This document shows, piece by piece, positions 33,752 to 46,660 of a stretch of 64,000 nucleotides of DNA; position 1 is the first letter of the stretch; every line of letters starts with the position of its first letter. The DNA is from Powellomyces hirtus. Taxonomy: Eukaryota > Chytridiomycota > Chytridiomycetes > Spizellomycetales > Powellomycetaceae. A program made the translations under genes and the position numbers. The notes beneath the pieces were generated by a model. The model had not been told where the DNA came from. It saw only the letters and a program-made list of their open reading frames with translations, and did not search any database. The stretch covers positions 558,001 to 622,000 of the forward strand of contig JAHLKG010000007.1 in assembly GCA_025526995.1 (NCBI GenBank). Direction: 5' to 3'.

Positions 33752-35016
33752 TGAATGGTTGCTACTCCTGTCCTCGCCCAATTCCCCCCTCCCAGCACCC
33801 TTAGGACATTGGAGTTTCCAGCATAGTATACAGAATTGAACATATATACCTCCCAATGGTCTTAGAGATTTGTATACAACTTCGGTTACTTATTCCAACC
33901 AAACCAATTAGGTACGGTATCAGGTGGTAACGCAGGTCTTTGCATGATATCATTTGCAGCCAAAGCCTTTACCACACCCCGCGGCTCGCGGGAAGCGGTA
34001 ATGTGAGGACTACGTCCGGCCTCCGATTGCATACACATCTACATACATAAACACGACCATCTGGCGCGATGCCCTCAGGGGCATTGCTCGCTTTCTTTCA
34101 GAATCAGCGTTGAGACAACCTTTGTGCGGATCAGATAGGAGCGAAAGACATTTGCTTTGAATTTCAACACAGTAGTTTCAGCTGAACTATGTCAACATCA
34201 TGTGCACAAGTTTGCTCAATACCATTCCGTAAAGAAACAATGCAATCATCACGTGCCAAGCGTGAGAACGGAACTTGTGTGTGCAGTGCCACGTAAAGCG
34301 TAACTCAGACCAATGACAGATGATTACACCGCTGAAGCTGCTCACATTAATGAGATGCGAGCATCTCAACTCAAACTCTTCAGAGAAGATGTTCTTGGGT
34401 ACCCGGTCAGACGGAGCCCACTATCCTTCCTACTGGGTTGGAATATCCCAGAGGCGTAGTCTTCAACAGGAGGGAGGCGGCCGTAAAGCACGCCTCGACA
34501 ACTCCCCACTTCCTGTTGGATAGAGGCTCTTCGTCTCATCAACCCGGGTTATGTGTGCGGCTAGTTTAGAAAACATAGCGTAGGTACAACAAACTTCATA
34601 CAGATCCTGTCTGTAAACGAGAAATGGATCAGCAAACTGGGAAGGTGGAAATGGAGTGGAGATAATGCGTCTAAGGCGTGGGATAGGGGTAATGGGCACT
34701 GGAACTTACAGAGTTGGTCGATAGAGAAAAAGGAGGGGATGCCACGCGGAGCTGCTATTTATGCAAATCCAGAAAGTGGCGCAGGTGGAGGCACAGCCAA
34801 AAAAAAAGCATAGGCCAATCACAGCACGCCAAGAAACGCGTGACTTCGTTGCTGCGCTTTACTGCGCTTTACTGCGCTTGCGAAGGGATGGTGCAGAATC
34901 CAAAGAACGCAACTCTGCTGCATTGGGGTTCAAGTTTGCATTTCAATATTGCGAGGATCTATAAACTGTGAGGGAAAAAACATTTCGTGACGACCAGAGC
35001 TCAACATCTCACTTCA
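33752..35016. other. Convergent intergenic region, nothing recognised
   Basis: 1.26 kb between the ends of CEP104 and the PPR gene. It holds a short tandem repeat (34851-34880) and several short frames of up to 85 codons without family resemblance. I looked for snRNA, tRNA and mobile-element ends and saw none. Confidence 0.5.
34851..34880. repeat. Three copies of a 10-bp unit
   Basis: ACTGCGCTTT repeats three times with one mismatch at each end. Minor microsatellite-like element. Confidence 0.75.
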
Positions 35017-37318
35017 TCACGTAGAAAGTGATGATCTCCGAGCAATAAGAGCCAATATCTGCTCAGCGTCCTGCTGTGCAAAGCCAGCCCAAACCGAAGT
35101 TGTACGGTCTGGCATTGACTGATAAGCAGCCTGCACATCCTCAGCAGCAGCAGGAGGTTCCAGGCGGTCCAACACCATATCCAAAATGACGTGGCCAACC
35201 CGTGCCGTTTGCTCAGTACAATTCGACAAGGCCTCGTCCAGCTCACGCAGATGAGCTACCTGCCGGGCGTCCAGAAAGGCGTCAACAACGTCGACCCATC
35301 CTGCTACCGACGGATTCATGCCCGACTCGATCAATGCAACGATAGCAGACACGGGATTTGATGGAACAACGCAAGCAGTTCGAATCAACTCGTTGGCCAG
35401 CAAGCTAGACGAATGTCCGTGGTTCCGTGTGAAATCGTCATATAAACCAACAATCGCATCCCAGCCTTTGTTCCCCTTAACGTACGCCTTCAGAATGGGA
35501 AGATAAAGGCGTGACAAGGGATCAGCGTTGATGTGTAAAGCATATTTGCGGACAAAGTCCAGGAACGACAGTGCATCGGGAATTCGATCGGCCGCGAGGA
35601 TCGCCTCCATCAATTCTTCCATGATGCCGATGACGGCCGGTGAGGAAGGCCTTGTCAGAACCGCGGCCCGCACCACCGATATCGCCATGTCAAGCTCATT
35701 CGCCACTAGGCATGCGTGAGCGAAGATTGCGAGGGTGTCCGCACGCAGCACTGCAGGTTTGGTCTTCGACTGCTGAAATATGCCGAGAGCTGCACCCCAA
35801 TTTGATGTTGTTGATAGCTTGGAGATGAGTTCATTCCACGTTGAACTTTGCACCGTCATTCCGGCCGAAAAGGCCTCGGCGAAGAGCTCTTGAGCCAGGC
35901 CCAGGTCCCCCTTTTTACAGCACAGGTCGATTAGCGTGTCGAATATGTCAGGACCGGGTTTTACTACTCCGCCCAGATGGCCTTCAGCACCTCGCTCGTG
36001 CAGACTAGCAGCATCTTTCATTCTTGCAAAAAGGGCCAGCGCTCCTGTGAGATCTCCGGCCATGACGTAGGCGCGAATAGCCATTTTCCATATCGCATAA
36101 TCCGGTCTTGGAACAAGGGTGGAAGCTGCAGTAAGCATGTCATCCAGAAATTTTCGTACTGCATCATTCTTGTGACTGTTGGCATATGCAGCCATGCAGA
36201 GACGGTAACTGGGGAGATTGGGCTGTACCGTTTCCGAACTTTTCATGTCGTTGAATAATCTAATTGCTGCCGCGTTGCGGCCCCGGCGGATCAACCCCAG
36301 CATGAGTCCATTGTAAATGGACACACTTGGCACAAATCCAAATGCGCGCATCTCGCTGAATAGGTGATCAGCAAGACCGTAATGCTGATTATTGAGATGT
36401 CCGCGGATCAGAAGCGAATACGTTGTGACGTTGGGTTGCAGCGCGTCCTTCGGCCCAATTCCCCATACGTCCGAGTTGCGAAGTTTCTCGTATGTATTCG
36501 TCGCAGCAGACATATCGTTGTTGCGAACATACACGGCAATGAGGTGATTGTATGCCTGGACAGTGGGTTGCTTTCCGTTCCGCCTCATCTCGGCGATGAG
36601 TGCGTGAATTTTCGCAGGATCGTTCTGTGCAGAACAACATCCAAATAGAAGCGATCAATACATTTTTGACATCATGAGTTCTCCAAAGGAAAAGCTTCCC
36701 ACCTGCTTGTCATACAGCTCCATCAACCGTTCATACTCGACCATTCGCGCAGAGCTGGCCAAGTTATGCACTATAGTGGACATGGCTACCGCTTTTGATT
36801 CTTCGCCAGCATGCGCAGGCGTGTTTTGCAGCATTTTGAATAGTCGGTGATGGGCCACGCTTGACAAGTTGACCTGAAGAAGTGTCAGAAGGGTGGACAT
36901 CGGACAGTGTCGGACTGACAGCACAGCTTACGTTCTCCAAAGTGTTTGCGACGAGTTTAGAGTAGTCTTCCCAAGCTTCATGAGAGTTTCCATCCGTAGA
37001 CCTCAACCGTTCAAGAAATCGCTCTGTGAGATCGTCATACAACTCCTGCTCGTCTGCGTTGCTCAGCTTAGAGAAAGGCTCCCGCTTCGGCCCAAGACTG
37101 TGAGACTCTGTGGGTTGCGTTCTGGAGGTCCCGAGCGACGCTCCGTTTGGTTCGGCAGTGGCACTTTGAGGTGGTTTGGATGACTGAACTTTCTTTGGTG
37201 GCAAAAATGAGGAAAATGAGAAAAAGGTGCGGCGAGGAGCCGCTGCGGCAAGGCGGGCTATCGTGCACCGTCTACAAATGAAGGCCTGGGACTGCTTTAT
37301 CGGCTTATGAGACGACAT
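35017..37318 (-). CDS. Pentatricopeptide repeat (PPR) protein, probably mitochondrial
   Basis: 721 residues from minus-strand exons 37318-36932, 36873-36703 and 36624-35017. The N terminus (IARLAAAAPRRTFFSF) is Arg/Ala/Phe-rich and low in acidic residues, like a mitochondrial presequence. From about residue 190 helical repeats of PPR type follow, for example PTVQAYNHLIAVYVRNNDM, PNVTTYSLLIRGHLNNQHY, PSVSIYNGLMLGLIRRGRN and PNLPSYRLCMAAYANSHKN, each with the Y/N-T-LI signature. PPR proteins bind organellar RNA and act in its processing, stability or translation; the specific target cannot be read off. I could not assign it to a named fungal PPR family. It is head-to-head with the Ugo1-like gene, also mitochondrial. 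Confidence 0.85.
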
Positions 37319-37964
37319 CCTTGTCGTTAGTTATATTACGGTAACGGATAGAATGGAGAGAGTGTGGAAATTGGCAAATGCAAGGTTGACAATTCCAAGC
37401 ACAGGCGATCCACTACAATAGTGGCGTGTCACACGCTGCTTGTCTGACCTGACCGTAGGCAATGCGTCACTGATTGGACACCACTTGCGTGAACTCAGAT
37501 GAAGGGGATACATTGGTAAAAGCAGACCAGGTAGCGGGGTCTTTACAACCCCAAGGTTTGTGATCTTCTGCCATTTGGGTATTGCACGAAATGCACAAGC
37601 TCCACCCCAAAGGACGCTTGAGCCATATTGGGGAAAACAAAGCATGACTTCTTAACCCCCAAGGCGCTATTCCAAACTTAGAGGTTTTCATGCAATATGT
37701 CTTTACCCATCTGTCAAGTCCTGGTGAAATACTGCTCATAACGTTGCTTTGGGAGACATTTCTCTGTGAGGAATACTGTACAATGAGTTGGCCGCGGAAC
37801 CGGAATTTGGACGGAGCTTCACAGATTGTGACGCGTTTCCTCCCGAGTGGCTGGCAGGTGGCTGGTTGTCACCATTGTCACTAACAGACGAAATCGCAGA
37901 AACTGTTATTCTCTTTGAGCAATTGCAACGCCCAGGCAGTGTACGCAACGGATAGCCCGCCGAC
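37319..37964. promoter_or_regulatory. Divergent intergenic region between PPR and Ugo1-like genes
   Basis: 646 bp holding both promoters of two predicted mitochondrial-protein genes. No TATA box or repeat stands out. Confidence 0.5.
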
Positions 37965-39438
37965 ATGGCTGCTCAGATTGTTGAATTTCTTACCAGCAAG
38001 ATAGACCCGCTTCAGTTCTTTGCCGCCTCTTCCAGCTCTTCTTCGTCAGTGTTTCCGTATGCGATCACTTCTCCTGGACAAGGTCCCGAGTTTGGCGATG
38101 GACCGGAGAATTCTGACCTCGCCTCATTTGCATTGCGCAACTATGCGTTGGCCGTATTGACCAGCCCCCTACAGATCGTTGAGACACTATCAGAAGTCCA
38201 ATATCAGAAGCGAGAGGATGGCGACGAGGATGCTGCACGTTCTGGGACTGTGACCAGCACGAGTGCGGCTGGGACGTTGGGACAGGAGGAGAGCACGGCC
38301 CTTACGATTGCCAGTGAGCACCAGTTGGGCCCACTGCAAGACGGAGTATGGGACAACTTGCGGGAAATTGTGGAAAGTGACGGCGAGGGTTGGACGTCAT
38401 TGCTTAAAGGTAGGGTGTGTGGAACACAGTGCAAGGAAAGGACTTAATAAGTAGAATCAACGTGCTCAACAATGTTCTATGTATAGGGCATTTCACGAAC
38501 TTTGCATTCAATGCCTCATATGCTATCCTCCAACCAGCGTTGGAGGAAGCCATCAACGATGTGTTCGATGTATATGAAGATACCCATCCAGCAACGCTTA
38601 TTGCAAGTCATGTCGTAGTGGGTGGACTGCTGAGCCCGCTGGAACTGGTTCGCACTCGGTAAGGGGCTCGTCAAAGTGCGACGAAAGTCGCATCAAGTTC
38701 TGATGAATGGTTTCCTTCTTTGTTTGCAGCCTCATCGTGCAACCTTCAGTCTCCCAGCGGAAAAAGTATTACGGACCAATTCATGCCCTTCATGCTGTGA
38801 CCACAGAGGAAGCCACGGGACTCGGTAGCCTGTACTCTCTGCGCCATCTCATACCATCCATCTTCATTTCCGGTCTCTCGCCTCTCCTTCGCGCAGTTTC
38901 CAAAATAATCATCGCAGACGAATTGGGGCTGGACCCCACGTTTACACCAGTCCTCCATCACATGGCTACGCTTGCTTTGATGGCCGTTGAAGTCGGTATC
39001 CTGACGCCATTTGAGATGGCGCGAAAGCGTATACAATTGCAATACTTGACACACAAAGGCCGCCTGAACCAACCACAACCGCAGGCTTTTGAAACAAGTG
39101 TGCAGGTCTCGCCCAGACATTACAAGGGTATTTTCGATTGTATTTCATCAATCGTCGCAGAGGAGGGCGGCCGGAGCAAACGACGACGACGAAGAAAGCG
39201 AAACTCCGCTGCCGCCCTGGGCCTCGGGAATGAATGGCACCAAGTCCATGACGTGGATGCAGATTACCGCATGTACGATTCCATGACGCGCAAAACGAGA
39301 GACACGGGGCTCGTTGCATCCATAGGACGATTTGCTCTTGGGGTTCGCACACTGTATAGGGGATTTTGGGCTAGATATGCCACTAGAGTAGTGGTGTACG
39401 CGTTTGATGAAATCAGTCAATCGGATGAGGCTTGGTAG
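37965..39438 (+). CDS. Ugo1/SLC25A46-like mitochondrial outer-membrane carrier
   Basis: Member of the degenerate mitochondrial-carrier group that sits in the outer membrane and supports mitochondrial fusion with the fusion GTPases. Exons 37965-38409, 38487-38658 and 38730-39438 give 441 residues. Carrier-type signatures are weak but visible: LTSPLQIVETLSEVQY, LLSPLELVRTRLIVQP (the best P-x-[DE]-x-x-x-[RK]-x-[RK]-like motif), and ILTPFEMARKRIQLQY, each opening a repeat; HFTNFAFNASYAILQPAL is typical of SLC25A46. An Arg/Lys-rich insert (KRRRRRKRN) lies in the last third. The N terminus has a Ser run and no cleavable presequence. Assignment to Ugo1/SLC25A46 rather than to an inner-membrane carrier rests on the PLELVRTRLIVQP region and the degenerate repeats. 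Confidence 0.82.
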
Positions 39439-39606
39439 TTGGTAACATAGGTGATGATAGCCGGTTGTGTACTTAATACATATATGCATAGATCGCGAGT
39501 TACACAACGAATGATGACGACAGTCTTTGATATGCGAGAAGCAGAAATGAAAATTGGAAGATGCCGACCAGTCTCGGTTCTGACAAGGAAAACCATCTGA
39601 ACCTAT

Positions 39607-41785
39607 CTATAGGTCGTGCCGTAATGTCTCCCATCGCTTGAATGTGTATCCGACAAAAGCAAGGTCTTTCCCTGGATTGGACATAAACTCCATTGTCCCC
39701 GCACCCATTGCGTCCATGCCGTTAGGAGGTGATGGATCGTTGACTCGCTCTGGCACGCCGGCTAGATCCTCGGTTGGGAAATACGATGTGTCGGTGATGG
39801 ATTTGAGCTGGGGAATGAAAGGCGCGCGCGTTCTCCGTATTTCTGCCCAGTTGACTCCACGGAAGAAAGGATGCGCCTTGATTTGAGACGCTTTCAATCT
39901 CTGCTCCGAGTCACAAAGCAGGCTATGGACGGCACCGTGCACGATTAGCATAGTGTCAAACATATTAAACCATTGCATTGAGCCCGTACCTTCGTATTAT
40001 GTCCTCGGCTTCCCGGGATAGATGAACATCATCCGGGACATATAGATGTTCCCGCCAGCTAATGATCTTCCGGTATGTGTCGTGTGCATTTTCCGAGCAA
40101 AACGGGGGGTATCCAACAAGGCACTCGAACATGATGGCACCAAGTGACCACCAATCACATTCCTTTCCATATCCACGTTGCAAGAACACTAGGGAGGGTA
40201 AAGCCAGGAGGGTTCAGCGTTGTGAGTTGATGCGAGCGTGCTGATATCGAGCCGCGCGTGTTACTGCAATCAAGTGTCAATGTACCTTCTGGGGCTATGT
40301 AATCTGGCGTACCAACCGTCGAGTATGCCTGCAAAAGCAAGATAAGATTAGTACTTATGACAACTTGGAACCCCTGTCTAAAATAAGTGTCCTCCATGCT
40401 CCTATTGAGGTCATTGAATACAAGCATTCAGCAATACGTACTAGAGCTCGTCGATTTTTCTTCCACGTCGCCAGGCGATCCTTCCGGGAGAACGTCAGGT
40501 CAATGTTCTTCTGCGTTCCGATGGCATCGATCTTGCTAGCAGGGTTGCTGTTGTCAAGAAGGCGTTGGTAGTACGTCGAGTCATGGGTTTTGTGGAACCC
40601 GGTCGACAGTCCAAAATCTGACAGTTTTATGTGCCCATCCTTGTCGATCAACACTACAAACGGGGGTGAATAAGACGGCCCACTTCGATAGTGCTATTCA
40701 TATGTCAATCGCAATTGTAAGATTAGTATAACTTACAGTTATCCGGTTTTATGTCCCTGTAGATAAAGCAAGAAGGGAATGGTGAGCGTAGAACAACAAC
40801 ATCTTTTGCAGAAGTGTCTACCTGTGCACGTAGCCCAAGGAATGGACAGCATCAATTGCGCTTACACACTCCGCCATATAAAAGCGAGTGACATCTTCCG
40901 AGAAGGTGTCATACTTGATTAACATGGTCATCAAGTCTCCTCCGGGCAGGAACTCCATGATCAAGTAAAGAAAAACCGGATCTTGGAATGAATAGTACAG
41001 TTGTACAACCCATGGTGTGTTGACCGACTCTGCTAGTACATCGCGCTCTGCTTTTACGTGTGCGAGCTACAATTCACATGTTAATTGGCGTGCCGGATAA
41101 GGCTTTGCTGTAAGAATCAAAGATTCACTGACTTGATCCTTTTTCACCATCTCGGTCTTACGCAGGGTCTTCATGGCGTATATCTTGCCCGTATCGCCCT
41201 TTTGAACCAGTCGAACCTTGATAAAAAGCGTAAGGATACCACAGACGCGTATCGGGGGAAATATGGTCATACCTCCCCAAAGGCACCCTTCCCTATGACT
41301 TTCACGGTATTGAAGTCATCAACTCCCATCCGCACGCGTCGTAGTCGCAGAAACTCTGACTCCCTTTGACCATATGCTGCTATTTGCCGGTTTTTCCTGT
41401 CATCCGGCCACGGCTCAGCCCCAATCCTCTCTTCAGTCTCCTTACGTCTAAGAAACGGAACGGAAGGTCAACCATACGGATAAGCGACATAATGTTCGTA
41501 TTACGGCAACAACATGCAGTTGACAGCTGGACAGGGAGCCGGCAGCCAGCCAATGCCTTACCTAGCTTCCCGATCAGCGCACTCGGTCACAACCCCTTTA
41601 TAGAAGTGCTCCAGTTTATACTTTGCAGCAGTGGCTCTATCTATAGTGGCCTTGGATAAACCCTCCGTAGACCTGGGAAACAGCATTTGCCCAGCGAGGT
41701 CCGTGACGGAATCCATACTGGTCCCGTTAGAAGCATCCCGGCTTGCACCATGATAAGGAAGTTGATCAGAAGAAGCGTCGTTCAT
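39607..41785 (-). CDS. NDR-family protein kinase (Cbk1/Orb6-like)
   Basis: AGC kinase of the RAM/MOR network controlling polarised growth and separation, activated with a Mob partner and a Ste20-type kinase. Minus-strand exons: 41785-41562, 41447-41273, 41216-41133, 41066-40822, 40756-40737, 40653-40442, 40328-40286, 40188-39990, 39922-39607; 505 residues. N-terminal Mob-binding helix ([15 protein letters not shown]), [52 protein letters not shown], the NDR-specific activation-loop insert ending [17 protein letters not shown], and the C-terminal hydrophobic motif FVGYTFKRW with its regulatory Thr. A 20-nt exon carries just the catalytic-loop DIKPDN codons. Neighbouring exon joints are phase-consistent. 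Confidence 0.93.
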
Positions 41786-42924
41786 TGGTGGGATTCACCG
41801 GTATTATTTTCTTTGTTCTTTGTGCTTTGTTTGAAGGAATGGGATGTGTGGGCTTTAGCGGGCCGCGCGGGTCGTGGCTGTGACGCGGTCTCTGACCAAA
41901 CTTCAACCTGTCAAGGTTCTGTGTGGGACTTGCAACAAGCTTTTGCACAGAGCGGAAGACCCGACGATGCTGCTTCGTCTTTCCTAGTCCTGAAGGCAGA
42001 TTGGAATGAGTTTTGAGTTGACAGCAACGAGGTCGTCATAAACTTTCAGTATACTGGTAGCTAAAGTACTACAACGCCACAGAGCCCAGAGTCAGTTTCA
42101 ACACGATCTAAATCTAGGACACACTCACTGAACCCGTGGCCATGGGTTCCACTCTCCGCAACGTGATATGTCACAAGGAAACAGCGCTTAACCACCGGCA
42201 AGAGTGATGGATTACAGAAAGGCAGAGGAATTGCATGCTCCCCAATGGCGCAAATAGAAGCGTTGGCGGAGAGCTGCGTCTGCGGTCACCGTCTTTGACC
42301 GCAAAAATGCATTGGGATACCCGAGGCGCAGGTCAAAGTCAGCACGACGGCTGGTTTTATCTTTTCGGCCGCGATGCCCTGAAAGATAGACAAGTGGGCC
42401 TTTGTCACTGCATTTGAATGTCCATTTTGTGCCATGTCGAAGCATGACGTGCGCGGTAGAGCTCAGAGCTCTATCTATCTTTTCTTTTACAAAATGTCAC
42501 AACTATGTAGAGTGCCGGGATGTTTGGATTACAAGGCAATTTGATGTTGTCGGGTGCTGGCTGTTCCTACTCCATATAGCTGTGACATTTTTCGAAAGAG
42601 AAGATGGCCAACTGCACCCGCGCGATTAGTCTGTATGTTTCTGTCTCCAAGTTCTGCACCGTGCCGTCCAATTCAAGTGTACATGACACCATTAGATATG
42701 AATCTTGCGTCTGCTGCTGTTGTGCAAGCGGCAATTCAGCGTTTCCTTGTAAATCGCAGACCGGAAACCCGGAGGTGATTCCAGACTATCGGCCTGTGGT
42801 AACTTGACGTGTCCTTCCATGATGAAATGGTCGGCGCTGTCAATTTCCGTTCGAGTCATTGTCGAGATCTGGACGCTTGAGCTGCCTTCATTCCCAGCAC
42901 TCGCAAACTTTCCTGTCTTGCAAT
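41786..42924. promoter_or_regulatory. Divergent intergenic region between NDR kinase and XPD
   Basis: 1.14 kb with both promoters. Several short frames (up to about 109 codons) cross it without resemblance to known proteins. No TATA box or repeat stands out. Confidence 0.5.
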
Positions 42925-45900
42925 ATGAAGTTCGTAATATACACAGGTCGAAAATGAGGAATGTACAGCAAACTTACCTTCATCGATTCTATCACAAAAA
43001 ATCCAGGTTCATTCTGGATGGCCTTCCTATCCTCTTCCCATATGATTACATATATCCGGAACAATATGCGTATATGCGAGATATGAAGCGCGCACTGGAT
43101 GCGCAGGTACGAATAAGACGGATGTGGCTCTTATGAGATAGAAGTCGCAGCTAAGATCCGGTATATCACAGGGTCATTGTCTGCTTGAAATGCCATCTGG
43201 CACCGGGAAAACAGTGTCGCTGCTTTCCCTCATTGTGGCGTACCAGCAGGTTCGTCTCCTGGCATTGTGAAGATTTCATTATACATGTCTAATGGCTCGG
43301 GCAGTTTTATCCAGAAAAACGGAAGTTGATATACTGTTCACGAACTGTTCCGGAAATCGAGAAGGCCCTGGCTGAGCTTCAGCGCTTGATGGAATACCGG
43401 AAGAGTCAAGGAATGCAAGAGAAGTTTCTAGGGCTTGGTCTCACCTCTCGGCGAAATCTGTGCGTCCATCCAGAAGTACGCTGGAGGAAGATTAGGCTGA
43501 TACCACAGGTGATGTTGGAGACTGATGCCGTTTCGTATGTAGGTGAGCAAACAAAAGTGGGGCCAAGAAGTCGACGCCCAATGCCGCAACTTAACCGCCC
43601 CGTGGGTGCGGGAATTGGCCAAAGACGATGAGTTAGAAAGCCCGAAGCTATGCAATTTTTATGAGGTATGGAAAGCTCATGAGCGTGGAAGCCTTTGAGT
43701 TGAACTGGTATCAATGGGATGCAATACGAAGAACTTGGAGAACGCCGAAGAGTCTGCAACTATGCCTCCTGGGGTGTATACCTTGGAAGATTTGAAGGAA
43801 TGGGGAAGAGTTAATGGTTACTGTCCATACTTCCTGTCACGACGCATGGTATGTGAAATAGGCCTGCACCGTAGTGATTATCATCAGTCATCGCGCTAAC
43901 ACCGTGTGCATCTGACTTTGTCAGATTGCTTTCGCGAATGTTGTCATCTATAGTTATCACTATCTACTTGATCCGAAAGTGGCGGATCTGGTCTCCAAAG
44001 AGATGGCGAAAGATTGCATTGTAGTCTTTGACGAAGCCCATAACATTGGTACACAGTCATACCGCTCAAGGGTTGATTATCTCTCGCTTGAGACTAACGG
44101 CACTACCTGCAGACAACGTTTGCACCGAGTCATTGAGCATGGATATCACGCGGCCGATGCTGGACGCGAGCGCCCGAAGTATACAAGCGCTGTCGACGAG
44201 AATTGATCAGTACGTTCATGATATGATAAAAGGATTTGCTAGCTGCTCACTCTCGTACAGTCTCAAAGAGACGAATTCCGAAAAGTTGCAGTCCGAATAC
44301 ACGCGGCTAGTAGATGGTATGAGATCAGTTTTCTACTTGCGATGATTTTAGCTTTCACTAAAATTGGTCCCAAAGGACTGCGGGCAGTGCAAGAATCTCG
44401 TGCTACTGATGAATTCATGACGAATCCAAGTGAGTGTACAAGTGTATATCGGGCGCACTCTCTCAGCTGAGTGTTATGCTCATCCTTTATGCCAGTACTT
44501 CCCGACGATATCCTGCAAGAGGCGGTTCCCGGCAACATAAGACGAGCGGAACACTTTGTGGCTTTCTTACGGCGCTTCATCGAATACCTGAAGGTACAAA
44601 ACGTGGAAAGTACGATTACCTACGAGAACGCAAGCTGATGAAGACATCGATCAGACGCGTTTACGGGTAATGCACGTAGTAGCGGAAAGCCCTACGTCAT
44701 TCCTGCAGCACGTCAAGGAGATCACGTACATAGATAAAAAGCCACTTCGGTAAGCTCGTCGTCCTCTCTGGCAAGTATCAGACTTGGTCACATTAGATGT
44801 TGATGTTGAGAAAAAGGTTTTGCGCTGAGCGCTTAGGGTCCCTAATCCGGACGCTGGAACTCACTGATCTGGCAGATTATCGTGCGCTACAAAAAATAGC
44901 GGGATTTGCCACTCTGGTGGCCACCTATCAGAAAGGTAGAGCGTAGTTGTGAATGATTTGCATTCTTACTTCTCTGATGCAGAACGTGTTCAGGCTTTAT
45001 TTTGATTCTTGAGCCCTATGAAAATGACACGGATACAATACCAAATCCCGTGCTACACCTCTCGTATGTATGCCTGTTCCAACTTCTCATCCATGCATGA
45101 TACTGACATCGATCGTTTGTCAGATGTTTGGACGCCACAATTGCCATCAAACCTGTCTTCGATCGGTTCAGTTCGGTCATCATCACATCAGGAACCCTGT
45201 CCCCGATGGAGTTATACCCTACCCTGCTGGGATTCTCACCGGTGGTGGTGCAAAGTTATCAGATGACACTCACAAGATCCTGTTTCTTGCCATTGGTATC
45301 CATCGGTCGATGTTGCTTATCTGGTCTATAACTTATTGGCTATTTCCGTAGACCATTACCCGTGGTAGCGATCAGGTTGCCATTAGCTCAAAGTTCGAGG
45401 TTCGAAATGACCTGGCGGTCGTCAGAAATTACGGCAATATCCTTATCGAGTACGCGAAAATCGTTCCTGACGGACTCGTCTGCTTCTTCCCAAGTTACCT
45501 TTACCTGGAGTCAATCGTAACCGCTTGGCATGATCTGGTACTGTGTACATCTGACCTAATTCTCTCCATCCTTCTGTCTAATGTTGATCTTGTGCAGGGA
45601 ATGCTGAAAGAGGCTCTCAAATACAAACTGGTGTTCGTAGAGACTCCAGACGCGGCGGAAACGAGTATGGCTTTGGAAAACTACCGATTGGTATGTCCCC
45701 TGCTGGTCGCTGTCAGTCGACCGAAGCTGGCGCATAACATCTTTGACAGGCCTGTGACAATGGACGAGGCGCAATTTTACTTTCCGTGGCCCGGGGGAAA
45801 GTGTCTGAAGGGGTCGATTTTGATCACAACTATGGAAGAGCTGTGATTCTGTTTGGCATTCCGTATCAGTACACGGAGTCCCGAATCCTGAAGGTACCGT

Positions 45901-46445
45901 GCTGCTCCGAAAAGCAGCGAGGCTCTAAGCTAAGCATCATTGTTAACCCTTGGTAGGCCCGTTTGGAGTATTTGCGGGACAACAGCAAAATCAGAGAAAA
46001 TGACTTCCTGACTTTCGATGCCATGCGACACGGTGCCCAATGTGTCGGAAGAGTATTACGCGGGAAAACGGATTATGGGCTCATGGTGTTTGCAGATAAG
46101 GTAAAACCTCACGCGTGACAAATGACTCACCACTTCAGACACTGACCGGTAACTCTCCGTGAGCAGCGGTTCGCGCGTGCCGACAAGCGCAACAAGCTGC
46201 CCAAATGGATTAACGCTGGTATGAGCGAGGCATGCATCAATCTTTCCACCGATATGGCACTGGCCATGTCCAAGAAATTCTTACGATCCATGGCACAACC
46301 ATTCGAGCATAATCAGCTTGGAGTGTCCCTCTGGGATGAAGAGGAGCTACGGAAACGACAGGAGAGCGAACCCGCTTTGAGAATAGATGGACCTGGAAGG
46401 GTGGAGCTTGGTACTGCTGCGATGGAGGGAGTTGAAGTCAAATGA
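42925..46445 (+). CDS. RAD3: TFIIH helicase subunit XPD/Rad3 (ERCC2)
   Basis: 5'-3' DNA helicase of TFIIH for nucleotide excision repair and transcription initiation. Twenty exons: 42925-42929, 43007-43106, 43172-43249, 43305-43475, 43543-43665, 43732-43848, 43925-44048, 44113-44209, 44261-44316, 44352-44429, 44496-44593, 44655-44749, 44817-44935, 44994-45063, 45124-45295, 45352-45537, 45598-45690, 45750-45893, 45957-46100, 46167-46445; 782 residues (human 760). Motifs: [15 protein letters not shown], Walker [10 protein letters not shown], iron-sulphur cysteines in [20 protein letters not shown] and YCPYF, DEAHNI box, [21 protein letters not shown] and motif [16 protein letters not shown]. 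All four FeS cysteines are present. The first coding exon is five bases (ATGAA), with donor GTTCGT; splicing it gives [16 protein letters not shown], exactly the family start. This is the most intron-dense gene here. Confidence 0.96.
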
Positions 46446-46586
46446 ACGGGCAAAGTTTCGAAGATTATATTTTTGGTCATTCCTTTCATTTTTGAACCGT
46501 TCAACCTGAAACCGGACCAAGTTGTCCACACCGACTCCACAGCTTCATCGCAGACTTGAACAAAATTCTGACGCGTGCAAAAAAGT

Positions 46587-46659
46587 GGTCTCTGCCAGGT
46601 TCGAACTGGCGCCCTTCTGTGTGTTAGACAGATGTGATAACCAACTACACCAAGAGACC
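46587..46659 (-). tRNA. tRNA-Val (anticodon AAC)
   Basis: Read on the minus strand it folds as a 73-nt tRNA without intron: acceptor stem GGTCTCT pairing with AGAGACC, D arm with TAGTTGGTTA, anticodon arm CTGTCTAACACACAG with AAC in the loop, and T arm CCAGTTCGAACCTGG with the TTCGA loop (B box). A and B box promoter elements are intact. The CCA end is not encoded, as expected in eukaryotes. Confidence 0.96.
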
Positions 46660-46660
46660 T

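Noticed and set aside
33752..35016. Possible small genes or mobile-element remnants in the CEP104-PPR gap
   Set aside because: Only short unrelated frames; no terminal repeats, target-site duplications or transposase motifs seen.
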